DNA of 59,381 bases from a virus. How positions within the stretch are numbered: the stretch's first letter is position 1; each line of letters starts with the position of its first letter. Location of the stretch: positions 1 through 59,381 of IMG/VR virus record IMGVR_UViG_3300042401_000753. The stretch is one strand, 5' to 3'. The notes under the pieces are model-generated. The model was not told where the DNA came from. It saw only the letters and a program-made list of their open reading frames with translations, and did no database searches. The translations under genes were made by a program, and so were the position numbers. Shown here in pieces: positions 24,206 to 33,589 of the stretch.

Positions 24206-26611
24206 ATGGGCGTTCCTTATTCTATCTTTTGCTGCTTTAAATCTACAACCGAAGCAAGGCTTATTGACCTTGAGGCTGGCGGCACAGGCACCTACAGCAC
24301 AGATGTTAATACCATGCTGGCATCTGCCAACAACGCTGCGATCAGATCCGCCATCGGCCTCGGCCAAACGGACGCGCCGACGTTCCTTGGATTAGCCTTA
24401 ACTGGCACCACGGATCAGTTGCTAAAAATTAACGCAGGCAACTGGATTGGCACTGACAGTTCACAGGTGTATTTATACAGCTCTGGTTATGGCGCAGCAG
24501 TTGTATCTTTAAATAACGGCGGCGGAGCACTGGCAATGCGATCCGACTGGACTTTAGGGTGGACTAATTCAGGCACAGCCGCAGGCACAATAGATATTCG
24601 TTTAGCCCGAGACGCCGCCGGAATCCTAGCCCAGCGGAACGGGACCAACGCGCAGGCGTTTCGGGTTTATAATACGACAGACGCCGGAATCACTAATTAC
24701 GAGCGAGTAAACTTAGAGTGGTCTGGTGGTCAAGCTATTTTGCAAACGGTCAAAGGCGGCACCGGAGCAGCACGTGATTTAATATTAAGGTCGAATGCTA
24801 ACCTTATATTTGGTGTAGCTAATGGTGGCCAATGGTTTGTTCATGGCGGAACTGCAAATTTCTGTGCATTTACAGACAACACTTTTGACATTGGGTCTAG
24901 CGGAGCAAATAGGCCGAGAAATTTGTATTTGAGTGGATCAACAATTTCTGTTGGCTATTTCAGAACAACAAGAGACTCTGGCATTATATTTGCAAGCTCC
25001 GCAACAGATCCGCTTTCAGGAACGCACTTAACACTCCGAGCAAGCGCCAACGCTGTAAATACTCTTTGCATCGGAGACACCACCTCCGCATTTCCCGCGA
25101 TCAAGCGCAACGGGACCGGGATTGATATTAGGCTAGCAGATGATTCAACCTACGCCCCATTAACCGCCGCGAGTCTCAGCTTAGGGGTGGCAGTTCCAAC
25201 GGCAGACCTCGACATCGCCAAGACTTGGAACATGGCTCCCATCACCGTCACCGGAGCCAGCGGAACCGGAACAGTAGTAACTCTTACCTTCGCAACTCAG
25301 TCAACTGCGATTCCTATTGGCTCAACGATTGTAGTGGCAAATATTGGTCCTGCTGGATACAACGGAACATATGTTGTCACAGCATCAAGTGTTACTTCAG
25401 TATCGTATTTAAACGCAACTACTGCTTCTTATGCTTCTGTAGGAACGATTGAGCGTCTCTTTACTTCTGTTAAGCTAAACGTCACGGACACGGCAAGTAA
25501 CGCGGCGTCTCTATTGATGGACTTGCAGGTTGGTGGGGTGAGTAAGTTTAAGTTTGACAAAACCGGCGTAATGACGACGATAAACGTGTATGCCGGGGGG
25601 GCGGTTGGGTATGCGTTGTTCAACGATACAGGATTAGGATTACGCAGTGCAGCGGTTATTGGATGGACGGCGGGAATTGCAGTTAATGCCCAAGACACCA
25701 TCCTTGCCCGAGACGCCGCCGGAATCCTAGCCCAGCGGAACGGGACCAACGCGCAGGCGTTCCGGGTTTATAATACCTACGATACAGCAGGAGCTAATTA
25801 CGACAGGCTTTCGTTTTTCCACGCAGGGGGGCAGGCCACAATAGCAACTGAAGGATTTGGAGCAAATGCTGCAAGTTCTCACCTTACTTTAGCGGCTGGA
25901 GGAACAACAAGATCAATTTTCTTTCAGACTGCTGGAAGTGCTAAATGGTTAATTAATTCGGCAGGAAATTTCTTGGCTCAGACACACAACACCTACGACA
26001 TCGGCGCTGTTGGCGGGGTAAATTGTCCGAGGAATATTTTCGTCGCTCAAACTGTCCGAGCCAATGCATTCCAGTTAAATGCCACCAGTCATGTCTATGG
26101 CACTGTTGATGGCATTATTGGGTTGTATAATTCAGCTCTTAATAACTTTGACCGACTTCAACTAGGCGGCACCACCTCCGCATTCCCCGCGATCAAGCGC
26201 AACGGGACCGGGATTGAGATTAGGCTGGCGGATGATTCTAATTTTGCTCCTTTGAGTTCTGGCGCTCTTACTATTGCTGGAGGTGGCGCAAATATTACAG
26301 GCATCGTTAATGGGACGGCATTTATATCTGGTTTTTATATTCAAACCAACACGCAATTTATGTTTGGAACAGGCGGGGTTGGAGATGTCGCGTTGCAAAA
26401 AAACGCCACCGGAGTTGTTGAAATCAACAGCACAACAGCCGGAACATTCCGCGATCTTCGCGTCCGCTCCGTAATTCAGCAACCGCCAGCCAGTATCACA
26501 CCAGCTAGTAACGGAGACCTTGTTGTAGAAGCCACCAGCAATACCCTACTGACCTTTAAGTTTAAAGGCAGTGATGGCACAGTCCGCTCCGGCACAATGG
26601 TAGTCGCATAA
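24206..26611 (+). CDS. Long tail fibre protein, 801 aa, with internal repeats
   Basis: Glycine-, asparagine- and threonine-rich. Two internal duplications are seen: DAAGILAQRNGTNAQAF (24605..24675 and 25706..25776) and FPAIKRNGTGI-DIRLADDS (25078..25146 and 26170..26238). The C-terminus (GDLVVEATSNTLLTFKFKGSDGTVRSG) is a known end of phage trimeric tail fibres. GC content is higher than in neighbours and no exact palindrome lies in the 3.2 kb around it, consistent with recent gain or module exchange. Confidence 0.75.
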   Translation: MGVPYSIFCCFKSTTEARLIDLEAGGTGTYSTDVNTMLASANNAAIRSAIGLGQTDAPTFLGLALTGTTDQLLKINAGNWIGTDSSQVYLYSSGYGAAVVSLNNGGGALAMRSDWTLGWTNSGTAAGTIDIRLARDAAGILAQRNGTNAQAFRVYNTTDAGITNYERVNLEWSGGQAILQTVKGGTGAARDLILRSNANLIFGVANGGQWFVHGGTANFCAFTDNTFDIGSSGANRPRNLYLSGSTISVGYFRTTRDSGIIFASSATDPLSGTHLTLRASANAVNTLCIGDTTSAFPAIKRNGTGIDIRLADDSTYAPLTAASLSLGVAVPTADLDIAKTWNMAPITVTGASGTGTVVTLTFATQSTAIPIGSTIVVANIGPAGYNGTYVVTASSVTSVSYLNATTASYASVGTIERLFTSVKLNVTDTASNAASLLMDLQVGGVSKFKFDKTGVMTTINVYAGGAVGYALFNDTGLGLRSAAVIGWTAGIAVNAQDTILARDAAGILAQRNGTNAQAFRVYNTYDTAGANYDRLSFFHAGGQATIATEGFGANAASSHLTLAAGGTTRSIFFQTAGSAKWLINSAGNFLAQTHNTYDIGAVGGVNCPRNIFVAQTVRANAFQLNATSHVYGTVDGIIGLYNSALNNFDRLQLGGTTSAFPAIKRNGTGIEIRLADDSNFAPLSSGALTIAGGGANITGIVNGTAFISGFYIQTNTQFMFGTGGVGDVALQKNATGVVEINSTTAGTFRDLRVRSVIQQPPASITPASNGDLVVEATSNTLLTFKFKGSDGTVRSGTMVVA
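24605..24675 (+). repeat. Internal 71-bp duplication in fibre gene, copy 1
   Basis: Repeats at 25706..25776 with one mismatch. A second repeat family lies at 25078..25146 and 26170..26238. Such near-identical blocks allow recombination between fibre segments. Confidence 0.9.
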
Positions 26612-26618
26612 CAATCTC

Positions 26619-26807
26619 ATGAACAAAACATACAAAACCAACCTCATCACCTCCCGTAACGCCAACCTTGCAGAACAGTGCGATCTCAAAGAGCGCCTGA
26701 AGCAGTTGGAGACGGAAGAAACCCAACTCAAAGGAGCAATCGCTGTCTTGAGTCAAATCGAACAAGCTGAAGCCGAACAAGCCAAAGCTGAACAACCTAC
26801 TACTTGA
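26619..26807 (+). CDS. Coiled-coil protein, 62 aa
   Basis: MNKTYKTNLITSRNANLAEQ... then a Glu/Gln-rich heptad helix (LKERLKQLETEETQLKGAI). Directly after the fibre gene, so possibly a fibre assembly chaperone or stalk piece; no family recognised. Confidence 0.65.
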   Translation: MNKTYKTNLITSRNANLAEQCDLKERLKQLETEETQLKGAIAVLSQIEQAEAEQAKAEQPTT

Positions 26808-26814
26808 TAATATT

Positions 26815-26976
26815 ATGATGAATATGAATATGGCATCAATGCTTGGTTTGCAAAAAGCTGCAAGCTCAATAATGGCTCAACGCATTAAGCAAGCTGCTGC
26901 ATCTTCAAAAAAAGCAAGTGCTGCTGGCGTAACTCGCCAAGTTGTTAAAAAGAAAAAAAAGAACACACTATACTAA
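26815..26976 (+). CDS. Small basic protein, 53 aa
   Basis: The product is Met- and Ala-rich at the start (MMNMNMASMLGLQKAAS) and ends in a run of lysines. It could be a DNA-binding or virion cement peptide. The start could be either ATG at 26815 or 26818. Confidence 0.55.
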   Translation: MMNMNMASMLGLQKAASSIMAQRIKQAAASSKKASAAGVTRQVVKKKKKNTLY

Positions 26977-26985
26977 ACAAATAAT

Positions 26986-27396
26986 ATGGCTACCATTACC
27001 ATCCCACTTGATACACCGGCAGAACGTCCAGAAGTTCCGTCGAAGACCTACAATGAAATCTACATCATGGACCTTGCCATCAGCGCACGTTCCATGGGTG
27101 AACAAGATTCCATCTACGTTGAGTATGTCCCATTTGACCAAGCTACCGGAGATCGACTGTTGTCTGACCGCCGGGAAGTCCGCTTGCCATTCTGGGAGGC
27201 AGTAAATGTAATCCCAAGCGCCGCTGATGCTTTTGCCGCTGTTGCCTTGTGCCTACCTGACTTGATTGCCTACCAAGCACTTAAGAATGCGCCAGTCGCT
27301 CCAGTAGAACCAGAGCCAATCCCGGTAGAACCAGATCCAGTTGCCCCTACTGAACCAGAGCCAACTCCTGTTGAACCAGTTGCTCCCACTGAATAA
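26986..27396 (+). CDS. Hypothetical protein, 136 aa, with Pro-Glu repeats
   Basis: A compact N-terminal domain (residues 1-100) is followed by tandem P-V-E-P-E/D-P units (EPEPIPVEPDPVAPTEPEP). Such stiff acidic linkers are usual in virion or surface proteins. The palindrome at 27399 sits just after the stop. Confidence 0.7.
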   Translation: MATITIPLDTPAERPEVPSKTYNEIYIMDLAISARSMGEQDSIYVEYVPFDQATGDRLLSDRREVRLPFWEAVNVIPSAADAFAAVALCLPDLIAYQALKNAPVAPVEPEPIPVEPDPVAPTEPEPTPVEPVAPTE

Positions 27397-27419
27397 AATC
27401 AGTTAACTGAAATATAACA

Positions 27420-27644
27420 ATGAAACAAATTAAAAGATGCTCTAATATTCTTTTCCTTGTATTATTTTCTACGTTAATTGTAGCCTGTGCAACTACAGCA
27501 ACAGGTATTGTATCACCTCCAATTACAGTTAAAGCAAAAGTCAAAGGCCAAGATATTGCAGTTACCGTCTACCCTGACGGAAGTAAGCCAACTGAAGTAA
27601 TCTTTGACAATCCTGAAGGTTTGGTCGTTAATCTTGGAAAGTAA
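27420..27644 (+). CDS. Small lipoprotein, 74 aa
   Basis: Signal peptide with lipobox (FSTLIVAC, Cys at about residue 23), then a beta-rich domain (ITVKAKVKGQDIAVTVYPDG). A possible outer-membrane lipoprotein of infected cells, for example a superinfection-exclusion factor or outer spanin. The next gene encodes a shorter relative. The palindrome ends 9 bases before the ATG. Confidence 0.75.
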   Translation: MKQIKRCSNILFLVLFSTLIVACATTATGIVSPPITVKAKVKGQDIAVTVYPDGSKPTEVIFDNPEGLVVNLGK

Positions 27645-27665
27645 CCCCAAAACATATACACTAAA

Positions 27666-27696
27666 AGGAAGGGCGTTTTAATACAACGCCCTTCCT
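27666..27696 (+). terminator. 12-bp perfect hairpin
   Basis: AGGAAGGGCGTT (27666..27677) pairs with AACGCCCTTCCT (27685..27696), 7-base loop. It lies between the two lipoprotein genes. No T-run, so it may instead control or protect the mRNA. Confidence 0.7.
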
Positions 27697-27703
27697 CGTA
27701 ATT

Positions 27704-27847
27704 ATGAAAGCGTTACTTATACTTACTTTCTTTTTACAAGGGTGCACTAATATGCCTCCAGTCACTTTCTCATTTGGATATAACGGAGCAACGGCATCTG
27801 TTACAATTCACAATCAAGGCAAGCAGCCAGTAAAGATTCAGAAATAA
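27704..27847 (+). CDS. Small lipoprotein, 47 aa
   Basis: MKALLILTFFLQGCTNMPP has a short signal and lipobox LQGC. The rest (VTFSFGYNGATASVTIHNQG) resembles part of the beta-domain of the preceding lipoprotein, so the two may be paralogs. Confidence 0.7.
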   Translation: MKALLILTFFLQGCTNMPPVTFSFGYNGATASVTIHNQGKQPVKIQK

Positions 27848-27866
27848 ACTCAGTTAACTGAAACAC

Positions 27867-30185
27867 ATGAAACAACTTTTTCCAAATACCGACGACATCT
27901 ATGATCGTTACCTAGACCTTCGCAACAACGAGCCTTACAAGAAAAAGCGCGAAGAGTATCTGCGTAACTACAATCGTCAAGATTGGAAACGTAGCAAAGA
28001 TCAAAACTGTAAAAAGCGCGACGCTAACTTTGGACAATTTAAATCCAAAATGGATGCGGCAATGAACGTGTTCATTAACGTCCTTACTGAACGCAATAGC
28101 AATGTCAAGATTGTCCCACGATACGCACAAGCAGGAAAAGTAAAAACTGTCTCAGACAAAATTACTTCAGCATTTCACCGTCACTTTATTAAACCATGGG
28201 AAGATCGTTTCATGGATGAAGTGATGATTGCTTTTGACATGGTATTCTTTGGAAAAGGAATTGAGCATTGGCCGACAGCAGGTTGTGTCTATACAGAAAA
28301 CATTCCTGTTGAAAGAGTCTTTCCAGATTCCAACGCAGGAATGAATACAAAGAAATGGGCGTATGTATTTATTGAAAAAGACTTTACAGTTTCAGAACTG
28401 TATTCAATTATTGAAGATGACTCATCTGATTACGACTTTGATAAAACATACCTTGCTGAAATTCTTGAACAAGTAATTTCTTACTCAAGGACACAAAACG
28501 GAACAGAGTCTTCCAAAAATATCAGCGGAGATATTTCCTCTTCTACCCGTGATGAAGTTATTACTCTTGTCTACGCTTACGTAAAAGAAAACTTTAACAA
28601 AGAGAATAAAGTTTCTTTGTATGTATTCCCAGCAGAGCGTAAAGAGTGGAGAGGACAAGGAAGTAAACCTAAGCTCAAGTATCTTCTTGAGGAGACTGAG
28701 TATTGTGAATGCATCTCAAATGTTGTAGCCGTCAGGGCATACCAGATTACACGAAGCTATTGGAAGTTTAATTCTTTTGCTCAACAAATTTATCTTTCTA
28801 CAATGCTTTACGATAAAGCAATGTCGTTAGTAGTCCGTGCAGCAAAGCGCAATCTTATTCTTTACTTCAAGTCTGATAATCCAGATACTTCCAAGAAACT
28901 CCTTAACCAGACTGACGATGAAGTTCAGGTTGTTAATACAGGGGTAGAATACATGACTACCTCACAAAACAGCAACACTCAAGAGGTTGTTGAAGTAGTG
29001 AGGCAGATTATGATTGATACTGAGAACAATCAAAACATTGCTCAAGCTCCGGGATCACAGAATGTAAAGGGTTACGCAATCACAGCACAAGAAGCTCAAA
29101 TCCGCGCACAGAAATCAGGAGAAGCTGAATCTCTTAATGTTAAGATTCTTATGAATCTTGATCTTGTTCTTTATAAGGAGATTTACCGCCGGGCAATATC
29201 TATTGGAGCTTCTGAGAAACTTAAGAAATCTCTTAAAGCATTTAAAGAAGAGTTGGCAGGATACAATATTACAGAAGAGGAATACAGCATTGATAATCTT
29301 TACTTTGCTCCGTCATTCTTAAACGGCGGAAGCCAATCTACTAGGATTGGTAATGCTCAAGCAGTTCTGCAAGCTCTTATGCAAAGTCCTACGAGTCCGG
29401 GGCAAGAACAAGCTCAAAGAGATTTAGTTGCCGCGCTTGTTGGTGTAGATATGGTTGATGATTACATTGCAGAAAAAATGGGAGTTAATCCAATTATTTC
29501 CAAGGTTGGTTCCGAGAACGAAGACTTGGATAATCCAAATGTTAACCCTGGTAACATCCCAGTGCTGCCAGATGACAAGCATCTTGAAGAATTGCCATTC
29601 CATATTGACGATTACAACAAAAAGCTGACTACTGCTGGCAATATTATCAAGGTTGCCTTGCAAGTTCCTAATAAATTTCGTCAAATTATGCTTTTGCAGT
29701 CTGCTGCTGACCTAATTATGGGTCAAGACAACAAGGGCGGGCATATTCAGGCGCATATTCAAGCAGCTTCTAATTCTGAAGCCAATGCAGACGCTCTTAA
29801 GCCAATGATTGCTCAATTTATGCAGCTTCAGGCAGCACAAGACCAACTTACACAGCAAATTTCTCAGTTAAATGAGAAGATTGACCAAGGAATGCAAGAA
29901 AGCGACATTAATAATGAGGAGTTGCGTCATATGCAGAAAAAGAATCAGATAGTCGAGACACATCTTGAGACAATTAACAACATTAGCACTGCTAAGGACA
30001 TTGAAAAGAGGGCTTCCATGAATGAACAACGAAAAGAAAAGGCAGAAGCTAACACAGAGAAGACTATTACAGACCTTGCAACCCAACAAACAAAAGCACA
30101 GCAAGACATAGAAACAAAACAAAAACAAAATGAGCTTAAAATCCAACAACAAGCCGCCGCGAAGCCCGCAGGAACTTCAGGTTGA
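27867..30185 (+). CDS. Portal protein
   Basis: 772 residues, large as in P22-like and related podovirus portals. The N-terminal basic segment (YDRYLDLRNNEPYKKKREEY), the alpha/beta core and a long Gln/Glu-rich C-terminal helical region (about 650-760) fit a portal crown and barrel. It forms the dodecameric ring at the capsid vertex through which DNA is packed. Context agrees: scaffold and major capsid follow. A palindrome variant encodes S-QLNEK in the C-terminal helix. The palindrome ends 5 bases before the ATG. Confidence 0.85.
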   Translation: MKQLFPNTDDIYDRYLDLRNNEPYKKKREEYLRNYNRQDWKRSKDQNCKKRDANFGQFKSKMDAAMNVFINVLTERNSNVKIVPRYAQAGKVKTVSDKITSAFHRHFIKPWEDRFMDEVMIAFDMVFFGKGIEHWPTAGCVYTENIPVERVFPDSNAGMNTKKWAYVFIEKDFTVSELYSIIEDDSSDYDFDKTYLAEILEQVISYSRTQNGTESSKNISGDISSSTRDEVITLVYAYVKENFNKENKVSLYVFPAERKEWRGQGSKPKLKYLLEETEYCECISNVVAVRAYQITRSYWKFNSFAQQIYLSTMLYDKAMSLVVRAAKRNLILYFKSDNPDTSKKLLNQTDDEVQVVNTGVEYMTTSQNSNTQEVVEVVRQIMIDTENNQNIAQAPGSQNVKGYAITAQEAQIRAQKSGEAESLNVKILMNLDLVLYKEIYRRAISIGASEKLKKSLKAFKEELAGYNITEEEYSIDNLYFAPSFLNGGSQSTRIGNAQAVLQALMQSPTSPGQEQAQRDLVAALVGVDMVDDYIAEKMGVNPIISKVGSENEDLDNPNVNPGNIPVLPDDKHLEELPFHIDDYNKKLTTAGNIIKVALQVPNKFRQIMLLQSAADLIMGQDNKGGHIQAHIQAASNSEANADALKPMIAQFMQLQAAQDQLTQQISQLNEKIDQGMQESDINNEELRHMQKKNQIVETHLETINNISTAKDIEKRASMNEQRKEKAEANTEKTITDLATQQTKAQQDIETKQKQNELKIQQQAAAKPAGTSG

Positions 30186-30441
30186 TATTGAAAATGCAGA
30201 AATGGTAGAGAAGTGGGTAAGGATGATAGAATCAGAGGAGTTTACAGTAGCAATTGAATATACTTTAAACCTGTTCAAATTAAGTCACCCTCCTGACACC
30301 AGTAATCCTCATTTACACGCTCACAACATATCTTCTGTCCTTGCTGCAATTAATTTTAAGCAAGCACTTATTGATAATGCTTACAACTTAAAGTATTCGA
30401 GTAACTCACAACAACAAGAGTCCTCAGACTTTATTGACTAA
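30130..30441 (+). CDS. Hypothetical protein, 103 aa, overlapping portal end
   Basis: Starts 56 bases inside the portal gene in another frame. Helical, with no family recognised. Between portal and scaffold, so it may be a minor head protein. The overlap lowers confidence. Confidence 0.6.
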   Translation: MSLKSNNKPPRSPQELQVDIENAEMVEKWVRMIESEEFTVAIEYTLNLFKLSHPPDTSNPHLHAHNISSVLAAINFKQALIDNAYNLKYSSNSQQQESSDFID

Positions 30442-30460
30442 TCCCAACCTAACCAACAAA

Positions 30461-31837
30461 ATGAAATATAGACTCCATCAACAACGTATTGAAGCTCCAG
30501 CAGATGACAGCCAACGAAGCGGCAACGCAATTAAAATTGGAAGCCCATCCGCCGGACCAATCAATGACGAATCAGATGACGCCGGAGACAGCGGTGTTAG
30601 TAATCGTGATCTTGATGTTTTTAACGCTTATCACAAGCTCGACCAACGAACAGGAGAGCGAAGAGGATCAACCCTTGGCAAATTTGCAAACCAAGTTGAC
30701 GAAGAAGAGGAAGACGGCAAGGAAGACAGCAAAGAAGAAACCTTCAAGCAAGAAGATACCTTCAGCAAAGACGATACCAAAAAAGAACTGACAGACCAAG
30801 AGCTTCTTGATCTTGATGAGACAAAACTTGTAAATGCAAAAGGTCAGCAGGTTAGTTCTGCAACTTCTGCTACAATTAAAAAGTTTAAAGAGTCTCTTAC
30901 GAAAAAGACCGCGACTATTGCAGAGCTTGAAGAGAAACTAAAGGCTGGTCCTCAGTTAACTGAAGAATCTCCAGAGATTAAACTTATCAAAGAAGAAAAC
31001 GCGAAGCTCAAGAAACAGATCGACGATGAATACTTTGAAAAGTCGGATGCATTCAAACAAGCCTTCGTTGCTCCAGTTCAAGAATCGATTAATAAACTTA
31101 ATCAATACTTTACTCACCTTACTGAAGATGATGGCTCTGCCAAAGAACTAAACAGTCTATTTGCCAAAGCAGGCAAGGCAGCAAAAGCCGGAGACCGTGT
31201 AGGCTTTGCAAAGCTTCTTGATGAGATTGCAGAAGACCATGTAGATGGTGGAACTGCAATGAAGTCAGTCTTTGGTTCTGATATGCTTGAGTGGTTTAAA
31301 CTTACACAAGCTCACGAAAAAGCATTCAGTGATAAAAACGAAGATCGTAAAAAGATTGTAACACGCACACTTGCAGAGCAACGCAGAAGCAATGTCTCTT
31401 CTATTGATCGTGACATCCAAGACAGCGTTTCTCAGTTTGAGTTTTCCAAGAAAGCAGTCCTTGATGGACTTGAAGGAGAAGAAAAAGAAAACTACACAAA
31501 GCTTTACAAGGACCGCTTTAATAAAGTCACTGAATCCATTGGAGAGTTCTCTATTACTGGTAAAGTAAACAAAGACCTGACCGATGTAATTAATGATGGA
31601 GTTATTGCTCCAGCACTTAAGCATGAGCTTAACATTGCATGGGCTGGATTTAAAGACTCAATGAATAAAGTCTCAATGCTTGAGAAAGAACTGGCAGAAG
31701 TAAAAGCCAGGCTTGGAAAAGTAAGCCGTGAACCCGGAGAAAGAATTGGAGCAAGGTATACAAATACTACTTCATCAAAGCCAACAGAAAAACCTCGCAG
31801 TCGCATCTTTGCAGCATTAAGTGGGGCGGAGGATTGA
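30461..31837 (+). CDS. Capsid scaffolding protein
   Basis: 458 residues from the ATG at 30461, chosen for the leader CCTAACCAACAAA. Highly acidic and coiled-coil rich (EEEEDGKEDSKEETFKQEDT, then SLTKKTATIAELEEKLKAG), as usual for scaffolds, with a basic C-terminus (PTEKPRSRIFAALSG) that may contact the shell. Placed directly before the major capsid gene. The palindrome encodes QLTEE near residue 165. Confidence 0.75.
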   Translation: MKYRLHQQRIEAPADDSQRSGNAIKIGSPSAGPINDESDDAGDSGVSNRDLDVFNAYHKLDQRTGERRGSTLGKFANQVDEEEEDGKEDSKEETFKQEDTFSKDDTKKELTDQELLDLDETKLVNAKGQQVSSATSATIKKFKESLTKKTATIAELEEKLKAGPQLTEESPEIKLIKEENAKLKKQIDDEYFEKSDAFKQAFVAPVQESINKLNQYFTHLTEDDGSAKELNSLFAKAGKAAKAGDRVGFAKLLDEIAEDHVDGGTAMKSVFGSDMLEWFKLTQAHEKAFSDKNEDRKKIVTRTLAEQRRSNVSSIDRDIQDSVSQFEFSKKAVLDGLEGEEKENYTKLYKDRFNKVTESIGEFSITGKVNKDLTDVINDGVIAPALKHELNIAWAGFKDSMNKVSMLEKELAEVKARLGKVSREPGERIGARYTNTTSSKPTEKPRSRIFAALSGAED

Positions 31838-32011
31838 TTTCTAACCCCTGAATTGGTAATATTAATTATCTTTCAAATATGCGGTTGGCCCGCTAAGGCC
31901 AAAAGACTTCAATTAAGAAGCGCAAGACTAATAGGGTATCTCAGTTAACTGAGGTTTGCTTGCCACCCAAATCAAGCGAATCACAAATTAACTTAGATAC
32001 CCTATTATATT
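31838..32011 (+). promoter_or_regulatory. Leader of the major capsid gene with long-range stem
   Basis: ATAGGGTATCT (31931..31941) pairs perfectly with AGATACCCTAT (31995..32005), closing a 53-base loop that contains an exact palindrome (31941..31952). The stem ends 6 bases before the capsid ATG, so it could control capsid translation or stabilise its mRNA. Confidence 0.6.
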
Positions 32012-33541
32012 ATGTCCTGTAAAGCATACGATACCGCTTTCCGCTCTGCGGAACAGCAAATCTCCGAAGACATCGTGGAGAAAAAATTCAAACTCGGAAT
32101 CAATGCCTATTGGGGCCGAGTTCGTGATGAGGGGATGTTTCCTCTCAAGTCCGGCACCAGCATCAAGAAAATCCGCCTGAGCCGTATTGGTTTTGGTTCG
32201 ATGCAGACCGGCTGGCGCAAGGTTGAAGACAACGGTTGCTTTAGCAACATTTGTTCTGAGCCAGATGCAGAAGTCATCAGCCATGGAAGCGAAGACAGCT
32301 TCTATAGCCTTGAAACCTTTAAGGTTGCAACGGATGACATTTGCTTGGCCATGCTGCCATTCCGTCAGATGGCTGAGAAGGAACTGTCTCACTTTGAGGA
32401 CCACCTCAAGATGATGAGCCAATACTTCTGGAACGAGTATCTCCGTTCCCGCTATATCCATACCTGTGAAAACAAGTATGTTGCCATGGTTAGCGATGCT
32501 GCCCTTGGTGGTTCTGTCGGTGATGTCTGCGATACCTTGGAACGCTCCTGCGCTCCTTACATCGAAGATACCGATGGCTTCATCTTCTGGAATCGCGGTG
32601 CAACCGGCCCAGTCCTCAACAGCGCTCTCCCTATCGACGAGCGTTATGTCTCCGTTAAAGTTCCAGCAGCCGACATCCGTCGTATCTCTGAACTGTCTGG
32701 TGACTTGCTTGAACACGCCGGTATCCAGCTTGAATTGGAAGACGACAATATGCCATTGCTTGACCAAGGCATCTCGCTTCTTGATGTCATTGTTCCAGAC
32801 ATTAAAGTTGCTCGTCGCCTTACCCAACTTGAGCGCGTTCAGGAATCTGAATGTCTCCCTAGCGTGATGTATGCTGGTAAAGACCTTGGTCGTAACCTTG
32901 GTATCAAGCGCATCATCCGTGAGCAGTTCGGTATCCGCCGCGACTTGCACGGGATGAAGTTCTATCCTGATAATGCATACAACTCCGGTCTTGATCCATT
33001 TGACGCTACCGCTCCAGCTACCTGGCCTCGCTTTGTTCGCGTTCTTGCTTATGTCCCAGTTCGTAACCCGAACGGAACAATGAAGTATGCTCCGAACAAG
33101 TTCTTCACCAGCGCTCCGTTTGGTATCAGCGTTATCTTCACTCCTACTGTGATGGGTATGCGCCACCACCCTGAAGCTCAGGGCTACGGCAGTGCCAAAC
33201 CTGGCGATACTGCTCGTAACTACGCAGGCACCGCAACTTGGGTGAACGAATACGATAAGAAGTGCAATCCTAAACGTGAGATCGGTCACTGGGAACTGCA
33301 CTTTGGTGCTGGCATCGAGCCTGACCGTCCAGAAAACGGCAACGCCTTCTTCCACCGGATTGACCACGCCATCAGCCTGTCTGCTGTGCGTTGCCCAATT
33401 CCTCTACAAGGATGCGATGACGGCGGAATTACCAACTACTGCTACGCCAGCATCCAAGCCGGTGAAGCCGCACTTGGATACACCGTTGGTGAGCGTGGAG
33501 CTAACCTCGTTAGCCGTGATAACGTGAAGTTCTTCATGTAA
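32012..33541 (+). CDS. Major capsid protein
   Basis: 509 residues. I infer the role from position (after portal and scaffold), size and codon use: this gene is enriched in C-ending codons compared with its neighbours, as usual for the most highly made protein. It contains no palindrome copy. No internal motif was matched with certainty. Confidence 0.8.
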   Translation: MSCKAYDTAFRSAEQQISEDIVEKKFKLGINAYWGRVRDEGMFPLKSGTSIKKIRLSRIGFGSMQTGWRKVEDNGCFSNICSEPDAEVISHGSEDSFYSLETFKVATDDICLAMLPFRQMAEKELSHFEDHLKMMSQYFWNEYLRSRYIHTCENKYVAMVSDAALGGSVGDVCDTLERSCAPYIEDTDGFIFWNRGATGPVLNSALPIDERYVSVKVPAADIRRISELSGDLLEHAGIQLELEDDNMPLLDQGISLLDVIVPDIKVARRLTQLERVQESECLPSVMYAGKDLGRNLGIKRIIREQFGIRRDLHGMKFYPDNAYNSGLDPFDATAPATWPRFVRVLAYVPVRNPNGTMKYAPNKFFTSAPFGISVIFTPTVMGMRHHPEAQGYGSAKPGDTARNYAGTATWVNEYDKKCNPKREIGHWELHFGAGIEPDRPENGNAFFHRIDHAISLSAVRCPIPLQGCDDGGITNYCYASIQAGEAALGYTVGERGANLVSRDNVKFFM

Positions 33542-33589
33542 TCCCGGAAAGCTCAGTTAACTGAAATAAACTTAAAATAGAAAAATAAA

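Noticed and set aside
31988-33367. 459-codon minus-strand frame opposite the capsid gene
   Set aside because: Shadow of the strongly codon-biased capsid gene; no leader and no recognisable product.
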